A DNA stretch of 6,941 bases from Janthinobacterium lividum (lineage in GTDB: Bacteria; Pseudomonadota; Gammaproteobacteria; Burkholderiales; Burkholderiaceae_D): positions 1-6,941 of the forward strand of contig CAMBDR010000230.1 in assembly GCA_945864765.1 (NCBI GenBank). The letters are read 5' to 3'. Positions 1 to 4,680 of this stretch are shown here, one piece after another (position 1 is the first letter of the stretch; each line of letters begins with the position of its first letter). Below the pieces are notes generated by a model. It ran no database searches. It was given only the letters and a program-made list of their open reading frames with translations, and was not told the DNA's origin. The position numbers were made by a program, and so were the translations under genes.

Positions 1-85
1 GAATTGAAAGAATCCAAAAACAAGCCGCAACCCTGAGCGCGCCATTTAATTATTGACTTGATTGGCTTGATTTGGCTCATTTGCC
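1..85. other. Left-edge intergenic stretch downstream of the minus-strand operon
   Basis: This 85-bp stretch lies between the window edge and the stop codon of the first minus-strand gene. It is locally repetitive (CTTGATTGG / CTTGATTTGG at 57-75, then a 19-bp direct repeat starting at 74). Read on the minus strand it contains a GC-rich part followed by a short T run (GGCTTGTTTTTGG), but I could not fold a stable stem in front of the T run, so I do not call a terminator. No start of another gene is visible. Confidence 0.5.
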
Positions 86-111
86 TTAATCCGGCTCATT
101 TGCCTTAATTG
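74..111. repeat. 19-bp tandem direct repeat across the 3' end of the unknown minus-strand gene
   Basis: Two adjacent 19-bp units begin at 74 and 93. The first 17 bases (GGCTCATTTGCCTTAAT) are identical and only the last two differ (CC against TG). The stop codon of the minus-strand gene (86-88) lies inside the left unit, while the right unit encodes the last residues (KANEP). Because 19 is not a multiple of three, the left copy is read in another frame and supplies the TAA. The current C-terminus was therefore probably set by the duplication. Confidence 0.85.
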
Positions 112-700
112 GCCGAGGTTGGCGTTCAAAGCCGAAACGGCGGGCAATCTCGTGCTCGGCTATGGCTTGCACGGTCAAGCCATTCCACAGCAAATCTTGC
201 GATGGCGTGCCTTTCTGGTAGGCCAGTTCCAACCAGGTCGTTAAATAGTCTTCCGTTAGTGCTTGCTCTTGATAGCATAATTGATCAAGGCAACCGAGCC
301 AGTCGCGGTCATCCATGCAGGCAAGCTTGCCATCACTCTCTAATAGAAGGTGGGCTTGATCGGTCAGCCATACCGCATCAATTTGACCCAGCACTTCACC
401 GGTTTGTAAAACCAGGCCCTGGGCCGGGTCGCTGTGTACAATGAAGGGCGTGATGGCCAGATCAATAAATACCCGTTGTGGCCCATTTTGAAAAAACCAG
501 CAACCGCGTTCATCCATGCCATAGTTGCGCTGGATAAAAGCCAGCAGGGCAGGGTGGCGTATGGTCTCGCCGGGCAAGCCCAAAGTCTGGGCGCGCTCAT
601 CGCGCATACGCCAGAGCCCGCGTGCATCCAGCGCTAACCAGCCATAACAATGCGGCACTTTGGGCCACTTCGCCATCGCTTGTCGAACAATTTCATCCAT
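86..700 (-). CDS. Conserved hypothetical protein of a betaproteobacterial DUF family (possibly DUF2946)
   Basis: This gene encodes 204 residues of unknown function. I recognise the family signature, not a reaction: an N-terminal KWPxVPxCYGWLALDARG segment (residues 11-28), RMRDERAQ (31-38) and WFFQNGPQRVFIDL (68-81). I associate it with a DUF annotated beside YheT-type hydrolases in Betaproteobacteria. I believe the number is DUF2946 but am not certain. There is no signal peptide or membrane helix, so it is probably cytosolic. The frame is open upstream to 808, but the ATG at 700 is preferred: it has GGAAG at 707-711 six bases upstream, the family homology starts there, and the longer form would run deep into the hydrolase gene. 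It overlaps the hydrolase stop by 8 bp (ATGGATGA), so it is probably translated by coupling. The C-terminal KANEPD comes from a 19-bp duplication. Confidence 0.75.
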   Translation of the reverse strand: MDEIVRQAMAKWPKVPHCYGWLALDARGLWRMRDERAQTLGLPGETIRHPALLAFIQRNYGMDERGCWFFQNGPQRVFIDLAITPFIVHSDPAQGLVLQTGEVLGQIDAVWLTDQAHLLLESDGKLACMDDRDWLGCLDQLCYQEQALTEDYLTTWLELAYQKGTPSQDLLWNGLTVQAIAEHEIARRFGFERQPRPIKANEPD

Positions 701-1712
701 GCTGTGCTTCCAAATTGGTGTGACTGAGAAAATACGCCGTGACCCGTTGTGGCAACCAATCCAATCTGCCCGGTAGTGGGCCGCTGGCAAATCCAACGTG
801 GCCGCCATGTTCCGGGTATTCCAGCGTCACGCAGGCGGCGGCCTGCTGCGGCAAGTGTTGGCCCGGCAAAAAAGGATCATTTTTTGCATTGATGACCAAG
901 GTCGGCACCGTGATGTCCGACAACACATGCTTGGCACTGGCACGCTGCCAATAGTCATTGGTGTCGCGGTAGCCATGCAGCGGTGCAGTGACGATGTTGT
1001 CAAACGCATATAAGTCGTTGGCGGCCAACATTTGTTCACGATCAAACAAGGCCGGAAACTGCTGTAGCTTGATTAAACATTTGGGCTTCAAGGTGCGTAA
1101 AAAGACTTGGGTGTAAATCCGGTTAAAGCCGCGTGACAGCGCCGCACCACCCTGGGCCAAATCGAGCGGGGCCGACACCGCGCACGCCGCATCAACAATT
1201 TCAGCCTGATGTTGCGCTTCCCCCAGCCAGCGCAATAAGGCGTTGCCACCCAGCGACACGCCAGCCGCAAATAAAGGCCCGCTGTGGCGTTGCCGCAATT
1301 GCTGCATGATCCAGGCAATTTCCGCCGCATCGCCAGAATGGTAAAACCGTGGCGCGTGATTAATTTCGCCGGAGCAACCACGAAAATGCGGTACGGCACC
1401 ATGCCAACCCAGCTCGCTCAGGTGCTTCATCCAACTGCGCGCATAATGGCTGTGCGAAGAACCCTCCAGCCCATGAAATAACACCAGCAGCGGCTTGCCC
1501 GCTTCGCCATCGATAAAATCGACATCGATAAAATCGGCATCGGGCGTGGTCCAGCGTTCTCGCCGATACGCAGGCGTGGACAGCGGGATACATTTTGCCG
1601 GGTAAATGGTTTGCCAATGGCCATTTGGTAGCCAAACGGGGGCGTGGTAGCCAGATATCACGGTGTTTGACGAAGTGGCTGGCGCAGTGGCTGGTGAAGT
1701 GGCTATTGACAT
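693..1712 (-). CDS. yheT: YheT-type alpha/beta-fold hydrolase
   Basis: This is a 339-residue serine hydrolase of the YheT/ABHD1-3 (UPF0017) family; the natural substrate is unknown, with esterase or lipase activity usually assumed. All the hallmarks are present: the oxyanion segment FHGLEGS (79-85), HFRGCSGE (109-116), the nucleophile elbow GVSLGGN with Ser153, the acid NAKNDPF with Asp279, and the base HGGHVGF with His305. Length matches the family. No signal peptide is evident. A TTG lies one codon upstream at 1715, but the ATG at 1712 is the better start: AAAAGG at 1719-1724 is six bases from it and only three from the TTG. The ATG shares one base with the stop of the preceding zinc-finger gene (TGATG), implying coupling. 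The N-terminus carries an ATSP/ATAP/ATSS repeat (residues 4-15), and DFIDV/DFIDG (60-69) is another in-frame duplication. Confidence 0.92.
   Translation of the reverse strand: MSIATSPATAPATSSNTVISGYHAPVWLPNGHWQTIYPAKCIPLSTPAYRRERWTTPDADFIDVDFIDGEAGKPLLVLFHGLEGSSHSHYARSWMKHLSELGWHGAVPHFRGCSGEINHAPRFYHSGDAAEIAWIMQQLRQRHSGPLFAAGVSLGGNALLRWLGEAQHQAEIVDAACAVSAPLDLAQGGAALSRGFNRIYTQVFLRTLKPKCLIKLQQFPALFDREQMLAANDLYAFDNIVTAPLHGYRDTNDYWQRASAKHVLSDITVPTLVINAKNDPFLPGQHLPQQAAACVTLEYPEHGGHVGFASGPLPGRLDWLPQRVTAYFLSHTNLEAQHG
1508..1537. repeat. 15-bp in-frame tandem duplication in the hydrolase gene
   Basis: The 14-base string CATCGATAAAATCG occurs at 1508-1521 and again at 1523-1536, a 15-bp unit repeated twice. 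It encodes DFIDV-DFIDG at residues 60-69 of the hydrolase, just before the strand that leads to the oxyanion motif. It is in frame, so the protein is not disrupted. Confidence 0.85.
1673..1708. repeat. Three 12-bp tandem units in the 5' end of the hydrolase gene
   Basis: On the plus strand the units read AAGTGGCTGGCG, CAGTGGCTGGTG and AAGTGGCTATTG. Read in the gene's frame they encode ATSP, ATAP and ATSS (residues 4-15), a flexible Ala/Thr/Pro/Ser tail ahead of the conserved fold. Units differ by one to three bases. Copy-number change would keep the frame. Confidence 0.85.
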
Positions 1713-1912
1713 CAATGACCTTTTGCCACGCTACCCGCTTTCATGCGGTAGGCGGTGCCACAATACGGGCATTGCACCTGGCTGTGGTGTGCCAGATCGA
1801 GAAAAACCTTGGGGTGGGATGACCAGAGCGGCATGTTTGGGTTAGGGCAATAGGCGGGCAATTGGCTGGCGTCCAGTTCGACGGCGGGGGCGGCCGATTT
1901 AATTTCACTCAT
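1712..1912 (-). CDS. zf-CHCC zinc-finger domain protein
   Basis: This is a 66-residue protein with the zf-CHCC pattern: Cys22 (AYCPNPNMPLW), His33 (SSHPKVFLDL), then Cys48 and Cys51 (QCPYCGTAYRM), the four expected zinc ligands. The family is related to the mitochondrial complex I accessory subunit NDUFS6; in bacteria it is usually a small stand-alone protein whose role is not settled. It is soluble, with no signal or membrane segment. The frame extends upstream to 2089, but the ATG at 1912 fits the family length and has AAGGAA at 1918-1923 at good distance; the upstream part has no family similarity I can see. It is the first gene of the minus-strand operon, and its TGA overlaps the hydrolase ATG by one base. 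From memory, relatives often sit near ilvE in Burkholderiales; ilvE is not next to it here, though azlCD is. Confidence 0.9.
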   Translation of the reverse strand: MSEIKSAAPAVELDASQLPAYCPNPNMPLWSSHPKVFLDLAHHSQVQCPYCGTAYRMKAGSVAKGH

Positions 1913-1983
1913 GGAGTTTCCTTGTTGATAATGATTTGACAAGCGCAGCCGGGTTGCGTTGATTGCGGCGCGCCAAAAGCTAG

Positions 1984-2011
1984 ATTTTAACGGATTCGGG
2001 CAAACAATAAA
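1984..2011 (-). promoter_or_regulatory. Possible promoter of the zinc-finger/hydrolase operon
   Basis: On the minus strand TAAAAT (1984-1989) matches five of six bases of the sigma-70 -10 consensus. The best -35 at 16 bp spacing is TTTATT (2006-2011), only three of six. It lies about 70 bp before the ATG at 1912. The placement is reasonable but the -35 is poor, so this is a weak prediction. Confidence 0.3.
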
Positions 2012-2021
2012 ATTCATCGGG

Positions 2022-2027
2022 TAAAAT
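2022..2027 (+). promoter_or_regulatory. Possible -10 box for azlCD
   Basis: GGTAAAATAGCACTCTT (2020-2036) closely resembles the pgk promoter element GGTAGAATAGTGCTTCTT (3365-3382), with TAAAAT in the -10 position. No good -35 is present at 16-18 bp. If it is used, the azlC leader would be roughly 220 nt long and would include the tandem repeat. This is inference from similarity only. Confidence 0.3.
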
Positions 2028-2187
2028 AGCACTCTTTTAGCCAAGAAAATTTTGCTATGGCGCTTAATAAGGCGACTCAGGCACGACAATGGATTGCCTT
2101 GTGATCAAACATTCCCTTTTTCAGACTCATTCCCCTGTGCATTGCTTGATTGGCATGACGACTTTGGCCGGGTTTGGGCTGGTTTCA

Positions 2188-2235
2188 CGATTTGTGTCCC
2201 GATTTGTGTCCCGATTTGTGTTGCGATTTGTGTCG
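2188..2235. repeat. Four 12-bp tandem units just upstream of azlC
   Basis: The unit is CGATTTGTGTCC. Units at 2188 and 2200 are identical, the one at 2212 ends in TG, and the one at 2224 ends in CG. The array stops 20 bp before the azlC ATG, next to its ribosome binding site (GGGGA at 2245-2249). It is not inside a recognised gene. Confidence 0.9.
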
Positions 2236-2255
2236 GCTTGTGATGGGGACTGCTC

Positions 2256-2969
2256 ATGAATTTACCTGCGGATGAAGACGAAAAAGTCTACCGCGAAGGC
2301 TTAAAAATGGGCATGCCAACCTTGTTTGGCATTGCCGCCTGGGGCTTGGTGGTGGGTGTGGCGATGGTAAAAACCAATCTTACCGTGATGCAAGCGCTGG
2401 GCATGACCTTGCTGGTGTTTGCTGGCTCGGCCCAATTGGCATCACTACCCTTGATGGCGGTTGGCGCGCCGATTTGGGTGATTTTTGCCACAGCCCTGGT
2501 CGTCAATTTACGCTTTGTGATTTTTTCAGCACTGTTGGCACCCCATTTCGCCCATTTGCCTTGGCATAAACGCTTTATTTTGGGCTATACCGCTGGCGAT
2601 TTAACGGTTGCGTTGTTTTTACAACGCTTTCCCAGCGATACACCTGCACTCGGTAAGGTCTCTTATTTGAAGGGTTTGCTGTACCCGAATTGGACGGCAT
2701 GGCAAATTGGTTCGATTGCGGGGATTTTTATCGGCAGCCAAATTCCGTCGCAATGGGGTTTGGGTTTTGCCGGCACCTTGGCCATTGTCTGTGTCGCGAT
2801 TCCGCTCATCACCAATCGGGTGGTGTTGTCGGGCGTGGGTGTGGCTGGCGTGGTGGCGGTATGGGCTTACCATTGGCCATTTAAATTGGGTATTTTGGCG
2901 GGGGTGATTGCGGGTATGCTGGTTGCGATGGCGGTTCAGGAATGGACACAGCGAGGCCGACATGACTGA
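2256..2969 (+). CDS. azlC: AzlC-family branched-chain amino acid exporter, large subunit
   Basis: This 237-residue inner-membrane protein is the large subunit of the AzlCD/YgaZH/BrnFE exporter family, which exports branched-chain amino acids (valine in E. coli YgaZH; Ile, Leu, Val and Met in BrnFE). Family marks are GMPTLFGIAAWGLVVGVAM (19-37), VFAGSAQLASLPLM (54-67), and the conserved Asn84-Leu-Arg86 in VVNLRFVIFSALLAPH (82-97). Hydrophobic segments continue at about 151-160, 168-185, 190-205 and 211-227, as expected for a multi-pass permease. The start is fixed on the upstream side by an in-frame TGA at 2241-2243; GGGGA at 2245-2249 is six bases from the ATG. The stop overlaps the azlD start by 8 bp (ATGACTGA). 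The specific substrate is inferred from family. Confidence 0.93.
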   Translation: MNLPADEDEKVYREGLKMGMPTLFGIAAWGLVVGVAMVKTNLTVMQALGMTLLVFAGSAQLASLPLMAVGAPIWVIFATALVVNLRFVIFSALLAPHFAHLPWHKRFILGYTAGDLTVALFLQRFPSDTPALGKVSYLKGLLYPNWTAWQIGSIAGIFIGSQIPSQWGLGFAGTLAIVCVAIPLITNRVVLSGVGVAGVVAVWAYHWPFKLGILAGVIAGMLVAMAVQEWTQRGRHD

Positions 2970-3312
2970 TCTTGAAGTTTGGGTAACGATTCTTTTATTG
3001 TCGCTCGCAACTGCCTTGACGCGCACCACGTTTGCTTTGCTCGGCCACCGGATTGTGATTCCGCCGCGCATTCAGGAAGCCTTGCGCTACGCACCCGCCT
3101 GCGCCTTGGCGGCGATTATCGTGCCGGATCTGCTGATGGTGCATAATGCCACCTTAAATATTGATGAGGTGCAATTAAATTTCCATAATTATAAGTTGAT
3201 CGCAGGCATTGCGGCGATTGCTTTTTATTGGGTAAAGCGCGATATGTTGCTGATGATTATGTTTGGTATGCTCTTATTCACGGCTTTGCGCTTGTGGTTT
3301 CCATTGTCTTAA
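2962..3312 (+). CDS. azlD: AzlD-family branched-chain amino acid exporter, small subunit
   Basis: This 116-residue membrane protein is the small partner of AzlC; the family needs both subunits for export. It shows the usual order: a first helix (about 5-20) followed by ALTRTTFALLG (18-28), PPRIQEALRYAPACALAAII (34-53), and later helices at about 79-92 and 95-112. The frame is open back to 2908, but the ATG at 2962 is chosen because GAGG at 2953-2956 sits five bases upstream, it gives the normal family length, and the alternative would overlap azlC by 62 bp with a non-family N-terminus. The 8-bp overlap with azlC indicates coupled translation and matched subunit amounts. Confidence 0.92.
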   Translation: MTDLEVWVTILLLSLATALTRTTFALLGHRIVIPPRIQEALRYAPACALAAIIVPDLLMVHNATLNIDEVQLNFHNYKLIAGIAAIAFYWVKRDMLLMIMFGMLLFTALRLWFPLS

Positions 3313-3343
3313 GCTGTAATTCTCAAATTAGCATAAAAATGAT

Positions 3344-3372
3344 TTTATAAAAATGCTGCACTGCGGTAGAAT
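3344..3372 (+). promoter_or_regulatory. Predicted sigma-70 promoter of pgk
   Basis: A -10 box TAGAAT (3367-3372, five of six consensus bases) is preceded 17 bp upstream by TTTATA (3344-3349, four of six). The predicted transcript would start near 3379, giving a leader of about 28 nt before pgk. The -35 falls within an AT-only inverted repeat (ATAAAA at 3333-3338, TTTTAT at 3343-3348). It is the best promoter candidate of the window and could drive pgk, pyk and fba together. Confidence 0.6.
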
Positions 3373-3406
3373 AGTGCTTCTTATCCACCCGACCTCTTGA
3401 ACCGAT

Positions 3407-4621
3407 ATGCAATCAGCTCTACAATTACAACGACTCTCTGATCTTATTGATCGCCAGCAACTGCAAGGCAAACGGGTTTTTATCCGCGCCGACCTGAATG
3501 TACCGCAAGATGATGCGGGTAACATTACCGAAGATACGCGCATTCGCGCCTCCGTACCTGCGATTCGCGCTGCTGCCGCTGCGGGTGCCAAAGTGATGGT
3601 GACTTCCCATCTGGGCCGCCCCACCGAAGGCGAATATAAGCCGGAAGACAGCTTGGCCCCGGTTGCCGACCGTTTAAGTGAATTATTAGGTCAAACCGTT
3701 GAACTCAAGCAAAATTGGGTCGATGGGGCTGGTTTGGCGCAACTGGCCAATGGCAGCGTGGTGTTACTCGAAAATTGCCGCTTGAATCGTGGCGAGAAAA
3801 AAAATAGCGATGAATTGGCGCAAAAAATTGCAGCTTTATGTGATGTGTATGTTAACGACGCCTTTGGCACCGCGCACCGGGCTGAAGCCACCACCCACGG
3901 CGTGGCCAAATTTGCCCCCATCGCTTGTGCCGGCCCTTTGTTGGCCGCCGAGCTGGATGCGCTGGGCAAAGCCTTGCACGCACCCGCCCGCCCGCTGGCC
4001 GCGATTGTGGCCGGTTCCAAAGTATCGAGCAAGCTGACTATTTTAAAATCCTTGGCCGATAAGGTGGATAATCTGATCGTTGGCGGCGGTATCGCCAATA
4101 CCTTTATGCTGGCTGCTGGCTTGAACGTGGGTAAGTCCCTGGTTGAAGCCGATTTGGTTGATGAAGCACGTGCCATTATTGAGATGATGGCCAAACGCGG
4201 CGCGCAAGTGCCGATTCCTGTGGATGTGGTCTGTGCCAAAGAATTTTCGGCCACCGCCGTGGCCGCCACCAAGGACGTGGCCGAGGTGCAAGACGACGAT
4301 ATGATTTTGGATATCGGCCCGAAAACCGCTGCCATGCTGGCCGAGCAAATCGCCAAGGCCGGCACGGTGGTGTGGAATGGCCCGGTGGGGGTATTTGAAT
4401 TTGATCAATTCGGCGGCGGCACCAAAACGCTGGCATTGGCCATTGCTGAATCGAAGGCGTTTTCCATCGCTGGCGGTGGGGATACCCTGGCGGCGATTGC
4501 CAAATATGGGATTGGCGATAAAGTGGATTACATTTCCACGGGTGGTGGTGCTTTCCTGGAATTTTTGGAGGGGAAAACCCTGCCTGCGGTGGAAATATTG
4601 ATGCAAAGAGCCAAGGCTTAA
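3407..4621 (+). CDS. pgk: Phosphoglycerate kinase
   Basis: Pgk moves a phosphate between 1,3-bisphosphoglycerate and ADP, giving 3-phosphoglycerate and ATP, reversibly, in the cytosol. The 404 residues are full length. Substrate-side motifs are RADLNVP (27-33), TSHLGRP (66-72), ENCRLNRGEKKN (122-133) and DAFGTAHR (151-158); nucleotide-side motifs are GSKVSSK (203-209), GGGIANTF (227-234), NGPVGVFE (324-331), GGGDT (356-360) and STGGGAFLEFLEGK (377-390). The start is tightly bounded: an in-frame TGA lies at 3398-3400, and Arg27 must be kept. No clear Shine-Dalgarno sequence precedes the ATG (3391-3406 reads GACCTCTTGAACCGAT), which is unusual for such a highly expressed enzyme. pyk follows after 59 bp. 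The enzyme serves glycolysis, gluconeogenesis or a Calvin cycle; the window does not decide which. Confidence 0.98.
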   Translation: MQSALQLQRLSDLIDRQQLQGKRVFIRADLNVPQDDAGNITEDTRIRASVPAIRAAAAAGAKVMVTSHLGRPTEGEYKPEDSLAPVADRLSELLGQTVELKQNWVDGAGLAQLANGSVVLLENCRLNRGEKKNSDELAQKIAALCDVYVNDAFGTAHRAEATTHGVAKFAPIACAGPLLAAELDALGKALHAPARPLAAIVAGSKVSSKLTILKSLADKVDNLIVGGGIANTFMLAAGLNVGKSLVEADLVDEARAIIEMMAKRGAQVPIPVDVVCAKEFSATAVAATKDVAEVQDDDMILDIGPKTAAMLAEQIAKAGTVVWNGPVGVFEFDQFGGGTKTLALAIAESKAFSIAGGGDTLAAIAKYGIGDKVDYISTGGGAFLEFLEGKTLPAVEILMQRAKA

Positions 4622-4629
4622 TCGTTACC

Positions 4630-4665
4630 TCATTTATATACTTATTTGCATACTCATTTGCATAC
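4630..4665. repeat. Three 12-bp tandem units between pgk and pyk
   Basis: Units are TCATTTATATAC (4630), TTATTTGCATAC (4642) and TCATTTGCATAC (4654), differing by one to three bases. They fill most of the 59-bp gap and end five bases before the pyk ribosome binding site AAGGA (4671-4675). I see no hairpin or promoter in the array, so it is probably transcribed as spacer. Confidence 0.85.
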
Positions 4666-4680
4666 TTTTCAAGGAATATT

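Larger units (their letters stand above)
1913..2255. other. Divergent intergenic region between the zinc-finger operon and azlCD
   Basis: This 343-bp region separates two divergent operons, so it should hold promoters for both. I see an AT-rich core at about 1980-2050 with hexamers resembling -10 boxes on both strands (TAAAAT at 2022-2027 plus, TAAAAT at 1984-1989 minus), and a 4 x 12-bp repeat next to azlC. The weak frames inside it (a TTG-initiated one ending at 2243 and a 15-codon one at 2057-2104) show no family similarity or good ribosome binding site, so I do not call them genes. No convincing terminator, riboswitch or tRNA is visible. Confidence 0.6.

Noticed and set aside
701..808. 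N-terminal extension of the unknown minus-strand protein up to 808
   Set aside because: It would overlap the hydrolase by over 100 bp and add residues without family similarity; the ATG at 700 has a proper ribosome binding site.
1936..1964. TTGACA at 1936-1941 as a plus-strand promoter
   Set aside because: The -35 is perfect, but the hexamer at 17 bp (TTGATT) matches only three of six -10 bases, and the position is over 290 bp from azlC.
1913..2089. Upstream extension of the zinc-finger protein to 2089
   Set aside because: The extra 59 residues cover the promoter region and have no family similarity; the start at 1912 has a good ribosome binding site and normal length.
2057..2104. A 15-codon ATG frame (MALNKATQARQWIAL) as a leader peptide for azlCD attenuation
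   Set aside because: No run of branched-chain codons, no clear ribosome binding site, and no terminator/antiterminator pair was visible after it.
2052..2243. A 63-codon plus-strand frame ending in an ICVP-type repeat, in frame with azlC
   Set aside because: It needs a TTG start without a good ribosome binding site, its tail is only the translated 12-bp repeat, and it resembles no family I know. A TGA separates it from azlC, whose own start fits the family.
3331..3354. AT-only inverted repeat (ATAAAA, 4-base loop, TTTTAT) as a terminator after azlD
   Set aside because: The stem has no GC pairs and no T run at the right place; it would be too weak, and it overlaps the predicted pgk -35.
3691..4365. 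A 224-codon minus-strand frame inside pgk
   Set aside because: It is antisense to an intact conserved enzyme, has a Ser/Ala-rich composition typical of a shadow frame, and no recognisable domain.
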